This document shows positions 9,631 through 22,438 of a stretch of DNA of 64,000 bases, piece by piece. Each line of letters opens with the position of its first letter. Positions within the stretch are counted from its first letter, which is position 1. Both the position numbers and the translations under genes were made by a program. Source of the stretch: Annulohypoxylon bovei var. microspora (lineage: Eukaryota > Ascomycota > Sordariomycetes > Xylariales > Hypoxylaceae); contig MU405278.1 in the NCBI GenBank assembly GCA_022836615.1, forward strand, positions 68,492-132,491, in the 5' to 3' direction. The notes beneath the pieces were generated by a model. That model saw only the letters and a list, made by a program, of their open reading frames with translations. It was not told where the DNA came from and ran no database searches.

Positions 9631-12600
9631 TTTAAATACGGTATCGTAATTTAAATATTGTCTAGGTTATACTTGGACAAAGGATTTGTGATTTCTAAGA
9701 TTTCTTCTTATTTTCTTCAGTACCTTGATGCGTTCTAGTTGCTCTAATTCAAGGTAGTCTGATCTCGTGAGAGTATGTACTTCGTTGCTGTCGAAAGAGT
9801 GGACGTATGCAATATGCAATGCGGGATTTCAATGAGCGAAAGTCGATTTCGCGAATGCTAAGCAGACACAGTTGCCGTTGGAAAGAATGATATGGAAAGC
9901 TGCTGGCTAAGCAGAAATGGACTTGGATGACCGACAACGTCGAAGAAGAAAAGAGAGACTGTTGAGATAGACTCGAAAAGAGAGATACACGCGGATGGTG
10001 AAGAAGGGAAGGGAGAAAAGAGAGACATCTAGAGCTGATGGAGGGTGGTGAGCCTTTTTACAGGAACGGGCTCCTTGCCTCGGGGTGCTTGGCGACAGGG
10101 CGAATATCCTACCTAGATACATAGCGTGAAAGAAGCTGGGAGCCCTGTAAGAGAGACTCTTCATTGTCCAAACGCTTACCCTAGTCCATCATGTTGTTGA
10201 CGGTAGCAACCTATTGGGGAGGACTGGATACGACCCACTGATGATGATAGGCCATAAGATGACCGTATTAATCTTACCGGGGTATATCTGGTAAAAGTTA
10301 ACCAGGACCGGGGATGAGTAAAAAGAGAAGGACAGAAAGAACACGAAGCGAGCAGTTAGCATGACCGACGATGCCCCTGAGCCCCACGCAACCACTACAG
10401 AAAACCCCTGTCGGTTAAGATGCAGGTACAGCATCGTGAAACCGCCAAAGAAACCAATGGGAATTCGAGAATCGAGGGAGAGCTGAGTCTTCGGACCTAG
10501 CGATACCTAAAGCGCGCACAGCTCGTGCAACGATAACGTGTACTGACACGCCGCATATTTTCTCGACAGTTAGTATCGCTGGGCGCATTGATTCCCCAGG
10601 TATGCTTTCTTCGTCTGATGGTGAAAATAAGGTAAGGATAATCGGCGCAAGGTTAATAGAGATGACGGGACGTTTACAGACATTAGATGATCGGCGGCCT
10701 TCTTCGATTAGGTTGATGATCTGCGATGCAAGCGCCGTGCTTGTGCTCTGAAGCCACTGAAAAAACCAGCAAGCCACCATCGCGAATGGCTTGCATCTAC
10801 CAATATAAAATAGATGTGGTAGCAAACGTCTTTTTTTCCCTTGCCTTGAAGAATTGACGAGTGTCTACATCTGTCAGCTGTATTCAGCCGAAGCATGCGG
10901 TAATCCCTAGAGGATTCGGCACTCATTTGGGAATACGCAGGATAGGAGGTAGTCAGCGGCCTAGTGCCTAATGGCTCCGTTAGAGCTAAAGAAGGATGTA
11001 AGGAGCCGTGACCATTAGATTCTAGAATTCGGTCCCGCGATACGATACACAGATCCATCAAGCATTCGCAATATCGCAATTCTCGCAGTTCCCGTACCCA
11101 CTGCGAATGAATGCTGCGGATGATCGGTGGAACGGCACACAAATTGCCAAAAGCATGATTCTTTCTCCTCGTGGCTGCGTGGGTAGATCTGCGTCGCAAG
11201 TTGATTCCTCCTGGCTTGAAGACCCAACATACCCCTCAAGGCTCACGAAAGACCACAGTCTCGGGATGATGGTGAGGAAGCTATGCAGGGATGGAACATG
11301 AACATGACGCGCTCCCACAGCATTCCAAGCCTGCGACGCATAAAGGGCGGCTCATGATAGCGCATTTAATATCGATATGGTGAATCAAGGGATGCTTCCC
11401 CTATGCTCCTATGCGATGGTCGTTTGACTTCTAGACCAAGCGCGCGGTGATCGGAAATCTCAAACACAGCTTATGGGTCGTGGCGTGCAGTGCCTCTCCT
11501 TACAATGTGTGATATTCCACAGCGGCAAGGTACATACATACATGTACGGTTCAAGGTTGCAGAATATTCCACGATCCTTGCCATGTTTCTGTATTCTGTA
11601 TTCTGTGTTGTAAAATCTGCATGTTTTTCGTTCTTGCGACATTGTCGTACGAATATGCATGTATGATTAATTACTGAAGAAAAGGCCATGAATAGGTCAT
11701 GTTGTGAAATCATGGTCTTCCATAAGTTATTACGGTATGTAAAGTGTGTAGGTGTAAGTGTGTAAGTAGTAGCCAGAGTGTGCAGAGTGCAGAGTGTTCG
11801 TCAGCTGGTTGGCCTCAATAGTACCTACTACATAACATATCAATTGATCGGTTATGATTTCCCAAACATCGTCAATCTTTTAATGCAGGTAACCCTTACC
11901 AGGCATGTACATACATATATTAACATGAATTAATCCATGAATTAATTCATCCCGCCTGCCCGCAAGCTGAATCTAGTAATAAGAGCGGGAGCTAGGATAA
12001 GGTCGCTTCGCAAAATCAAGAAATTCGGGGAAAGAAAAAGAAGGAACCCTCTTGGTGGACTAGCTCCAAATCTTATTAGTAAGGGGCACCGAACACTGAG
12101 AAAGGGGGGAGAAATCCTGTTTCACCAATCCTATATCTGCACTCTGATTCGCCACATTTGGTCGTTAAGCCCGTTCCCACCACGGGCAGCACGGGACAAC
12201 CGCTGCAAATTCGCAGAACCCGCGAACAACCTTGTTGATATAGTACATTCTTTTAAGACTCAAGACATTTTCTTTTATTTCGTCATGGAGCCACCCTGAA
12301 TAGTCCCTTGGAAAAAAGGTTGCCAAGAACTATCGCTACATCGTACGGCATGGCGCATTAATTGAACAATTGTGGCTTTGCGTGTGAGGCTCTCTTGTGG
12401 AGGCTCGTCCGACGCTATCTACTAACACTATGATAAAGTTGACACTACGAATTTGAAATATCACATGAGTGCAGTAGCCTACTTGTCGAAGGAATACTAA
12501 TAACCCAAGAACTCATTTCACTATCATCGATCGACACACGGCAAACAAGATATTAGGTACTTTCGGAAGATTCAATTTCTCTCCCTAAATCATCGCCCAG

Positions 12601-12957
12601 TTGAATTGGACAGACTGCACATACACCTACATTTGATCGCAAATACGATCCCTTCTGCTAAAGAGGGAATCAAGTGCCAATAACGCCATCTACTCCCCAA
12701 GTCCGGTTGATGGACTGTTGGTATATTTCTTTCCCACCCGTTAAATGCTTGTTGAATGCTACCGTTTCCCGCCAGTCTTTCCTGTAGAACTTTTTTGGTA
12801 TAGATCCCCATTGAGAACCCTGCCAGTAAAACGCCGATGTTGAAATCGATTATGCAGTTCCCATGAAAATTTGGCAGCTAACTCCCCACAACCTCATGCA
12901 ATTATCATCAATTTTCCTAAAATTGAAACACTGGTCTCGTTAAATAGAGAGAACCAT
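9631..12957. other. Gene-poor intergenic region (3.3 kb)
   Basis: No supported gene. Open frames at 10415-11199 on the minus strand give ordinary-looking but unrecognisable translations with no start context or splice signals that persuaded me. Short A/T-rich and CATACATA-type runs occur near 11530 and 11910. The last part, next to 12958, holds the 3' end of the methionine synthase gene. Confidence 0.35.
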
Positions 12958-15406
12958 CTATTTGGCGTACTTAGTACGGAAGTACTTGGCTGCGTTAACC
13001 ATGTTGACCAACGCCGCCTTGGTCTCCTTCCACTGGCGGGTCTTAAGACCGCAGTCAGGGTTGATCCAGAGCTGCTCAGGCTTGAGGTACTGGAGCATCT
13101 CTTCGATGCGGTCCTTGATCTCCTGCTCGCTGGGGACACGGGGAGAGTGGATGTCATACACACCGGGGCCGATGTGGCGAGGGTAGGCCTCCTCGACGAA
13201 CACACCCAGAAGCTTGGAGTCAGACTTGCTGTTCTCGATGGAGAGAACGTCAGCATCGAGGGCGGCGATGGCGTGGAAGAAGTCTTGGAACTCGGAGTAG
13301 CAGAAGTGCGAGTGGATCTGAGTGGAGTCCTCGACACCGACGGTTGAGAGCCTGAAAGCCTTGACGGCCCAGTCAAGGTAAGCCTCACGCTCCTTGCCAG
13401 CGCGGAGAGGCAGACCCTCACGGAGAGCAGGCTCGTCAACCTGGATGACATCAATGCCAGCCTTCTCAAGATCAACGACCTCGTCACGGAGAGCAAGAGC
13501 AAGCTGCTCGGCCTGGACGGATTGGTGGACGTCATCACGAGGGAAAGACCATCGGAGGCAAGTAACCGGGCCAGTCAACATACCCTTCATGGGCTTCTTG
13601 GAGACGGACACGGCGTACTTGGACTCCTTAACAGTCATAGGGGCCGGGCGAGAGATATCACCGACGATGATAGGAGGTCGCACGCAACGGGAACCGTAGC
13701 TCTGAACCCAAGCGTAGGTAGTGAAGGTATAGCCATCCAGACGCTCACCGAAGTATTGAACCATGTCATTTCGCTCGGGCTCTCCGTGGACAAGGACATC
13801 AAGTTCGAGCTCATCCTGGATCTTGACGTTCATGTCAATCTCCTGCTCAATGAACTTGTCATACTGAGACTCAGCAATCTCTCCCTTGGTGAACTTGTTT
13901 CGCTGCACTCGGATCTCCTTAGTCTGAGGGAAAGAGCCGATAGTAGTGGTGGGGAAAAGAGGAAGGTTGAGTTTCTTCTGCTGCTGAGAAATTCTGGAGG
14001 CGAACTCAGACTTGCGGTTGTAGTCTGAGGGGGCAATCTTAGATTGCCTCTCCTTGACCTGAGGGTTGTTGGTTCGCTTCGAGGTAGCACGAGCGCTCAA
14101 AGACTTGGCGTTAGCCTCAAGAGCCTCACGAACGGAGGCAGGGCCCTTGGTGACAGCCTTGGCGATGATGGCAATCTCGACGGCCTTCTCAGAGGCGAAC
14201 GAGAACCAGTCAGCAACTTCGGGGTCCAGCTTCTTCTCGCTGGCAAGGGTGTGAGGGGTGTGGAGGAGAGAGCTGGAGGTAGCGACAATGACGCGGTCCT
14301 TGCCAAGCTTCTGGATGGCGGTCTCGGCAACCTCGATGGCGCGCTTGAAGTTGGTCTTCCAGATGTTTCGGCCATCGACAACACCGACTGAGAGGGTAGT
14401 CCTGGGTCCGAGAGCGCCGAGGACGGTTTGTAGCTGCTCAGGGTTGCGGACAAGGTCGACGTGTACGGCGTAGATGTCCTTGGGGAGGAGATCAAGGTTG
14501 TGAACAATATCACCGAAGTAGGTGGTGAAGACTAGGTTGGGGATCTTGCCAGCCAAGCTAGCGAACTTCTCGTAAGCAGGCTTGAAAGCAGCCTTGGTCT
14601 TGGCGGGGAGATCGAAGACGAGAACAGGCTCATCGATCTGGACGGTCTCGGCACCAGCTTCCTTCAGCTTGATGAGGAGCTCCTCGTAGACGGGAAGAAG
14701 CTTCTCAAGAAGGTCGATGGGAACGACGCTCTGGCCACGGTCGGCCTTACCAAGGTGAAGGAAAGACACGGGACCTAGCAGAACAGGTCGGGTGCTGATG
14801 CCAGCCTCCTTGGCCTCCTTGTACTCAACGACGGCCTTGGGGCTAGCAGTGAGCTTGAAGGTCTGGTTGTCCTGGAGGGTAGGCTTGACGTAGTGGTAGT
14901 TGGAGTCAAACCATTTCACCATCTCCAAACTGGGGACATCGACACCGCCCTTTTGGTGGCCACGGCCCATGGCGAAGTATTCATCGACGCGGTCGAGGTT
15001 AGCGCTGGAGTATCGCTCAGGGACGGCCTATGAAACTCGATGTTAGTACATTGAAGATGACGTGAGGAAGAGGCATTGGTTAACTTACACCGAAGTCCTG
15101 GATGTGAGAGAGGACTTGGTCGTAGAGGGCAAAGTCGTTGCTGGGGATGATGTCGACGCCGGCATCCTTCTGGATCTTCCAGTGGGTAAGGCGGAGACGC
15201 TTAGCCTCAGCAAGGAGGTCAGCTTGGGAGATGTTGCCAGCCCAGTCTTGATTATAAAGTTAGTAATCTAAATCTAGCTATCACGATATGGATTGATCGG
15301 ATCGTCTTCCGGAGGAACCGGGTGAAAACTTACAAGCTTCAGTGGCCTTCTTTAGGTCACGGTTCACACCCATGCGGGGGAAACCCAGAACAGCGGATTG
15401 AACCAT
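12958..15406 (-). CDS. MET6: Cobalamin-independent methionine synthase (MetE/Met6)
   Basis: Three exons (15334-15406, 15089-15246, 12958-15027) join in phase to 766 residues, the normal family length. The start MVQSAVLGFPRMGVNRDLKK is the classic N-terminus. The first intron ends in ATCAAG and the second in CATAG. The enzyme transfers a methyl group from 5-methyltetrahydropteroyltri-L-glutamate to homocysteine in the cytosol. The C-terminal catalytic half carries the zinc ligands in HSHFCYSEF and NPDCGLKTR and the conserved IDVIQVDEPALREG. The N-terminal half carries the duplicated barrel with VQIDEPVLVFDLP. Codon use is strongly C/G-ending, as expected for a highly expressed housekeeping gene. 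Confidence 0.97.
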
Positions 15407-17353
15407 CTTGACGGTGATTCGAGGTATCTGGGATAAGGAGGAAAAGGGTTTTCTGTGGTGATATTGTTAGTTGATAAGTTTTTTTTTTCGGTGGGGGGGG
15501 ATTAGATTTGATAGATGGTGGGGTAAAAGTTGGTTGGGGTTGAAGTTAAACTCACATGAAATTCAGATTGTTGCTTCCAACTCTCTCTAACTAATTGGAA
15601 GAGTTAGACCAATTGATGCGTAGCAACAACGATCAAGAGGAAGAATGAGTAATGGTTTAGGGAGGAAGGAAGAGTTGAAGAGAGAAGGGAAGGGGGAATG
15701 GTTGAAGTATAAGTAAAAGTAAAAGTAAGCGGTGAAGGAGGGGTTCTTATGGGAGCTCAAGTGGAACCTTTGGAACTGAGTAAAGTGTCTATGAGGGGTT
15801 AACAATTTTTTTTCAGTTTGTTCGTGCTATGAGCTAAGCCAACAGGAACCAAGAGACGCCAACAGAGGGATCCATTGATCGATCCATTGGATGCTGGATG
15901 CATTCAGGGTCCGAAAGCGGGGTGCAAAATACTCCTTCCCTTCCTCTTATTTGTTTGGTTGAGGCTGGTGGTCCTTGCTTTTTACTGTGCGAATCTGAGT
16001 TTAGAGACTCGATGATAGATAAGGTTGTTAATATCTCAAGTACATCTCATGTTTTGTTCTAGCCATGATTAGAGATTCAGGTACCACCGAACTACAACAA
16101 TGACTATGCTCTAGCTTACGGAGTTCTTCTAGAACACGTGTAATTGCGAGCTATCTATTGGTGCTCCAGCCACTTCCAAGGTTGAGTACCGACGTAAGAA
16201 ACCTAATTCGGGTTCCGATAGAAAATCGGTCGAGGACAACCGCGAAAAGTGATTCGCCGAGTCATACAGCATTTCCATCTTTGTTTCTCCGGACTACATC
16301 ACTTCGCTCCGAACATTATGTAAGATATACATAGGATGTAGATATTTCTACCTAAGAAGTTGTCAAACAGTGACAGTTTATAATCCTTGTCTGCATGCAA
16401 CCTCAATCAATTCTACCGTGGCCGAGCCTTATTCCTGGATGGGAGTCTATGCGAGCCTCTTATCGTTCCGTTACATTCCCGAACATTAGAGTAGCACCCT
16501 TAGATATTAGCTCACAGACTACTCCCGGACTAATTACTAAGGCGATCCCCTAGACGACAGCCGCATCAATTTGTACCTAGTGTCTGACCTAGATGGCTGA
16601 CTACATAAGTGGGTTTTGGCGTTTTCTAAAAATCAATATCGACCACTGTTTCGCCGCTTTCCCGTTCGCAGTTTATTTTAAATAGCTTTTTCACCATCGC
16701 AGTTTTATTATCGTGGTGGTTTCTAGGACTCGATGTTGTCCGATGTGTTATTTTATGTTATAAACGTTGGATGGCAATGAAAAAAATCGGGAGGTTTCTT
16801 TTCTTTTCCAGATCGATATGAACATACGGCTTACGTCAGAGAAAGGACATTAAAAATACAAATTGGTGAAGGTAAGCATGAAAATAGGAGACGCCTCATG
16901 GAGAGTACCAGAGTAGGTAATCATTGAACATGAATAAATGTTCAAACATTGAGCCATATAGATAGACAAAATCTTTTATTTATTTTTGACCCGTACCTTA
17001 TTACCTACCTACCTACTCTCAACTGGTTGGTGACCAAACATGTCATAAAGGGGACGACACAAGTATCTCCTTAAGGTTAAATATTATTATCATTACTCCC
17101 ACTCATTGACGCCGCAGTAGAATATCAAAAATAATAATTATTGATTAATCTATTACTATAAAGGTCATTTAATTGTCCAGTAGAGCTTCAGTGGTGTGCT
17201 ATACCAAATCATATAGGAGTTATCGTAACCGTCGACCAAACCTCTAGAAAAGCAAATGATTACACGTTACATGGTCAAATAGATATATACACTAATAGAA
17301 ATATAAAAAGGAAAAAATATGATCCCAGATTTAACTGGGAGCCATGGGAATTG
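15407..17353. promoter_or_regulatory. Region upstream of MET6 up to the tRNA gene
   Basis: The first 400 bases upstream of MET6 are strand-biased: G and A runs on the plus strand mean a pyrimidine-rich leader on the coding strand, common in fungal genes. A palindromic CACGTG lies at 16135-16140. That core is bound by Cbf1-type factors in sulfur-amino-acid promoters, but here it is about 730 bases from the start, so its role is unproven. The remainder is AT-rich with ACCTACCTACCTAC near 17003-17016. No gene was seen. Confidence 0.35.
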
Positions 17354-17426
17354 AGCCCACGGCGGGGGTCGAACCCGCAGCCTTGAGATTAAGAGTCTCA
17401 CGCTCTACCGATTGAGCTACGCAGGC
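17354..17426 (-). tRNA. tRNA-Lys, anticodon CTT
   Basis: The reverse complement folds into a full cloverleaf of 73 bases without an intron. The acceptor stem is GCCTGCG with CGTGGGC (two G-T wobbles), the D stem GCTC/GAGC, the anticodon stem TGAGA/TCTCA with loop CTCTTAA, and the T stem GCGGG/CCCGC with loop TTCGACC. The anticodon CTT reads AAG (lysine). The internal B box GGTTCGACC is intact. The gene stands alone in AT-rich DNA. Confidence 0.93.
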
Positions 17427-18340
17427 TACTCAGGCTATCTGAGTCTGATATTTGCTTGATGCTCGTTGTTTGATAGTGCTGAAATTAAATTATTTATTCT
17501 ATAATACACACACGGTGTTTGTTAGGGTTAAGTTGTGGTTCTGGCCCGCACCTTAATAGTATGTGTCACTAGCAAACTAGTAGAATATGCTTTAGAAAAA
17601 TTTTAAACTACAAAATTCTATAGCCTCTTGAACTAAATGCCTAGGTGGGCTCCGGTTGATATTCTTGCTAACCTATGGAACCACTCAAGGAAAGAAGTAA
17701 TAAAGTACCTAATAATGCCATTCTTCTAGGTTAAAGGTTCTTCTCTAATATGTTCTAGTAATTTCCTAAGGTTGGTAATTTAGTCGTTGTATGTTTTGGA
17801 TATTAGAGCTCCTATGTTAGCATGATAATGATATTGTCATTATAGAAACTGGTTTCTTACGGATGATTTAATGCTATTTCTTCTTGGCAAAAGGAACATA
17901 CACGCTATTTCTAATCGGAATATAATAATCAGGAAAGACATTTCGAAGTGGCCAAATGCAATTTCCTATGAATGCTGGACCCGGCTGTGTTGGATGTTAC
18001 ATAAGAAGCAGCAATCACACCTAAGTTACAGGTAGGGGGGTATCTGAGGACAACCAACAGGTGGTAGCTTCTTCCAAATTCCAATGTTTTATTGGCAGGA
18101 ACAAAATATTTTTTGGGTAGATATTTATTCAATGAAGCTTCGATGATCTAAAGATGATCTAAAGTTGGATGGTCTGACATCAAATGTATCGAATGATTCT
18201 TCAAGTTGTTAACCCCTTAATTCAACTTCAACTCCAGCTAGAAAGCTGTTGAGTCTTTCTTGGAAACTCATGACAATTATTAATCACATTTCCATTCCAA
18301 CTCCCAACTCCAATTCGTTTTCAATTCCACAGTTTTCAGA
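17427..18340. other. AT-rich intergenic region between the tRNA and the next gene
   Basis: About 900 AT-rich bases with no supported gene. The last 150 bases before 18341 are C/T-rich (CAACTCCAATTCG, TTCCACAG), consistent with the 5' leader of the downstream gene. Confidence 0.35.
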
Positions 18341-21300
18341 ATGTCTATTTTCTGCTGCTGTCGCGGTCGGCGAACGACAACGACTTACCGAGAGCCAGAC
18401 CGAGAAATCCAAGAGATCCTCGATTTTCCAATTCATCCACCTCGTGCAAAGCTGTCCAAGTCACCATATCCCGCATCTGAACTTGAGCTTTCATCATCAC
18501 TTATCGCTGTCACAAAAGCTCCATCTCTGCTACATAATTCTATACCAGAAGCCACGGTTGATCCTACTATCCTCGAAGTGGAAGATTCAGAGGATGATGA
18601 ACCCGTGCGAAGTATCAGAAATTCTAGTACCGGTACCCTAGAAGCTATCAAGACTAGGTTTATTAGACCATTATCTCAAAAGTCCGATTCCAGGAGGCAT
18701 TCTCAGCAATATCTCGGTACGAGTGAGGAAGAGATCGCGCGGCGTGCTGAGCTGAAGCGTCTAATGCACAAGAGGATTCAAGAAGAGTTGAAAAGTGAAG
18801 AAGAACAAGAAGAAGCCGACTCTAAGGCGATAAGCCCTGACGAATCGAAGCCTGGTAGTTCCGCTAATGTTGGGTTACCTGGTGGTGGACCTCGAGATAA
18901 TATAGAATTTTCTGTCTCGGATGCGAACGAAATCGGTTCCAAGGACTCTGCACTTGACCCCACGGATGTCTTGCTCCTTGCGCTCCCGGGAACCAACTCT
19001 CAGCCGCAGATTTCCCTCCGCCGAAGTAGTTATCCGGGATCGCCTAGTCGATCACACGATAGTTCTATTCCTGAGAGTTACGGAAACCTCAAGGAACAGG
19101 GTTCTTTGCCGCAATTCCCTTCTTCGCCCCAGTTAGCCCCTGTCCATCTATCAAGCGCTCGAGGCTCAGAATCACTCTGTTCTTGGCGACTTTCCTACAG
19201 CGCTGAGCAGCTCGCGACCTACCTTGGCCCTCCTGAAGACTTCAAGTCTGATGAAAAGTCCGAATCTGCTAAATCAATCGATGAGAGGGAAGGTGCTGAC
19301 AAAGATGACGATAGTCATACGGACACTATGGAGAACAGCCCCTCGATTAGTCAAGAACCTATAGAGAACTTGGGACTATCAGACGAGGTACAGCACAACG
19401 AACCGATGACACCAAGCCATCTTCAGCAACACGATCAAAGTGGCATGGAAAATCATGAGAGTCTACACATCGAGAGTTCTAATCACGAAATCTCTGGTCA
19501 GGATTCGCCATTAGACATGTGGTTGCGTAGTCAAGAGTTGCAAACAACTCCGGCTGCGTCAAGTAGAAGAACTAGCGGAATGATCTCTCAGATGGCCCTC
19601 GACAGTCTTATCCCGGACGGTAGCAGTTCGCCTCAAAAATTAGCGAAAACCTTACAGGGCACATCCAATGATTTGTCTGCCAGTCCGCTAGGAGCACAGC
19701 CTCCACCATGCGGTTCACATGTGGACACTAAAGTTGGCTCAATCGAATTACTAGCCTCTTGGCCGAACGAGCTGCGGCGACCTAGCGAGGGGCACAGCAA
19801 TTCTCCTGGCGATGATATTTTAAATTCGGTAGATCATACTCGGGACGTCTCTTCCTCACATTACGCATCCTCGCGATATACTACTAGGCCTAATAGTTGC
19901 CAGGCTACAGAAAAGGAGTCACGTCTGAGTTTAATTGAGCTCTTAGGAGGACGAAAGGCTATACCGCCATTCACAGGCTTCAACCGTGAGTCGCGCGAGA
20001 ACAATTGAGCGGGCCACCGAATCTAATGATGACGTTTAGGTCTCATATCTCCCAGTCGTACAACAGATGCCGAGAAATCGGACAATAGCTCATACAAGAC
20101 TGCTCCAAATGCGGCATCAGCATTGGATATAACCATGTGTGAAGTCCAACAACTGGGACGTCCAGCAGCAGAGACGAGTTCGCTGGCGGTCTCCGATACT
20201 GCGAGCTTCAAGCAGCGAGAAGCGGAACTCAAATCTATTGAACAGCGATTTGGACAAATTCATCTTCGCCGCGAAAACGCTGCGAGCCCTATTATCAGCA
20301 AGTTTCGGGAGGAGTTCAACGAGCCTAAAACTTCGGTTCTTACCAAGAATTCTATATTTGCTAAATTTCATCTACCAAGACCAAGAAGAGCAAAGCACCC
20401 GCCAAAAGATATCTGGAGATATAGTATGTACGATGTCAAGTACAGCAATGATCGCCAGCAAGGGTTACAGCCAGGTACTATTAACAAGCAGTCGGCGCTA
20501 TCATCTAACACGGGTCAGAAGCCCGAGGATGTGAGAAGTGTCGTAGGTCTGCGGCAACAAACTTTTATGCATGATGAAGATATCCCCGACACCCAGCAGC
20601 ACCGGGGAAATTTCTCGCAGGATCAGAAATCTCTGGACATTACTCAGGCAGGCCAACAAGAACTTCTTCATTTCATCTCCGAGCAAGAGATTGCTGGCCC
20701 AGATCGAACTGGATCGAGCAACAAGACTGACTGTATCTCTAGCGTGCCCAGCCCCAAAACCAGAATGGAGCAACTTAAACCGCCTTGCCGCCATGATGAT
20801 GACAACAGCCCACAATCGGATATATCGAATAGTGTGCTTAGAGAATGGGTGAACCTGATGAATGGTCAAGACAACCTACCCCAGATAGAACCGAAAGAGG
20901 AGCTACAAAATCGTAGCCCTAGGCGGATTCGGACACCCCCTGCATCGTGGGCGAAATGGCCGTCGCATACGCGCCACGAGAGGACAGGGCCAGCAGGAAA
21001 AGACGACAATGTGATCCAAAGGGATTTTGCAGTCCAGGTAGGACCCGATGGCGGTGATATGACTTGGTCTACCGACAGACCCGGTGAGTCACCAAAGAAG
21101 TACTTAACACCTTCATCTCGAAGTTTCTCTGCTCAGCTAGGTAGAGCCGTCAAAGAAGGCTTGGGGAAGGTTGTCCAGCGAAATTCTTCCGAGACACACC
21201 GTAGTCGCCAGAAGCCCGATGGACACTTGGAATATCCCGAGCTCGAAATTCTCCCGATTCGGGGTGGCTACGAGGAGTTACAGGCACTCGAACAGCAGAT

Positions 21301-21664
21301 CGGCAACATGAAGCGTGGGTCTGTGCCTGTAGAGAGGCAACTGGCCCGGCTTAGCAGCGACAACATGAGACCGCCAATGAGTGTAAGGCTTGCGGAGGAA
21401 GTTCATATGATGCAGCACAAAGCTTCTCGGAATTCTTGGCAAGATGAAGACACGGTTCAATCTTTGCCAGGAGTGTCTTCTAAAACCCCGAGGCAGTTAC
21501 TCCTGCCACCTCAAGGGGCTTCTGAAGGGATTCATCGGTTCGAAACCCCCGACTCTCAAGTTAGCTACGAGGACTGTGTACCTAAACACATGTTGGAAGA
21601 CGAGGCGCCCGTGGAAAACGTCATGACGACCATGGAGGAGGGCCACAATGCACAAGCGACTTAG
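18341..21664 (+). CDS. Large disordered protein with cysteine-rich N-terminus (1089 residues)
   Basis: Two long frames are joined by one 54-base intron. Exon 1 is 18341-19985 and exon 2 is 20040-21664, with donor GTGAGT, branch region CTAATGA and acceptor TTTAG. Phase is kept (C plus GT gives Arg). The protein begins MSIFCCCRGRR: three cysteines next to basic residues suggest palmitoylation and membrane attachment. Most of the chain is acidic and Ser-rich with a short coiled-coil-like stretch near residues 128-165 (EEEIARRAELKRLMHKRIQE). Other features are SIPES and SSP-rich proline/serine segments and a late helical piece (GYEELQALEQQIGNMKRG). I recognise no enzyme domain. It is probably a membrane-tethered scaffold, but the function is unknown. 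Confidence 0.75.
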
Positions 21665-22438
21665 TATCATCTTGTTATGCCTAATTCGTGGCACTAGTAG
21701 ATCCGCTATACTGGTATGTATACTCTTATTACACAAGACAGCGATATGAAGAGGCGAGAAATAAGGCCGTGAGAGTGGACGGATACGGTCTCTGTCTTAT
21801 GATTCTAGCTGTCGAGGTATATCGTGGAAGTAATTGTGAAGAATGTGGAATGAGGCGGCGCCAGGAGAAGATTGCGTCGAGGTAGCATGGTCGGTTATCG
21901 AGAGACAGGTTGCGCGCTCGGTTACGACAATTGCTGACTACTGAAGATACGCCTCCGATGAGAAGTGCGCTGTGTATCGACATTGGTATTTATTGGGGTT
22001 AACCAGGCGATAGGAGGCTATAATATTTATCGGGCCATATTTTACTTCGGGTGCTGGCTTGATATCATATTGTCTCATCCATGATCGCTGGTGTGGTAGT
22101 AATTGCATTGTGCTGACACTGTACAATGATGTATTAGTAATGATAAGTTTGTCGTGAAAAGGGCACATATTTACGTACCCAATTACCGATTTGAACTATG
22201 TCTATACGGTAGCGAAGACTATGTTACGGAATTCGGTTTCCAAAAAATAGGAATATTATGTAGACCTCCATGTAAGCAGTTAATGCCTACACGTTTGATA
22301 GTCCTTGTTTGTTTCGACCCACCTAGCTGCCTAGCATCATATTTTCAGACTCCCCTGTTGGCTCAACTCTTGGCGATGAGGCGCCTTGGCTCTTAGGCGA
22401 CGAATAATGTCGAATATTATTCACAATATTTAACAACG
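21665..22438. other. Convergent intergenic region
   Basis: About 770 bases between two convergent genes. It is AT-rich and shows no supported gene. Confidence 0.3.

Noticed and set aside
8509..9654. Several long plus-strand frames rich in Gly/Ser/Val opposite the secreted protein
   Set aside because: They are mirror images of Thr/Ser/Ala codons on the other strand. The minus-strand frame has the signal peptide and a normal start.
10415..11199. Overlapping minus-strand frames of 136 and 163 codons
   Set aside because: There is no domain, start context or consistent splicing, and the two frames overlap each other.
12871..14513. Plus- and minus-strand frames of 60-214 codons inside the methionine synthase gene
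   Set aside because: These are alternate-frame shadows of a highly biased coding sequence.
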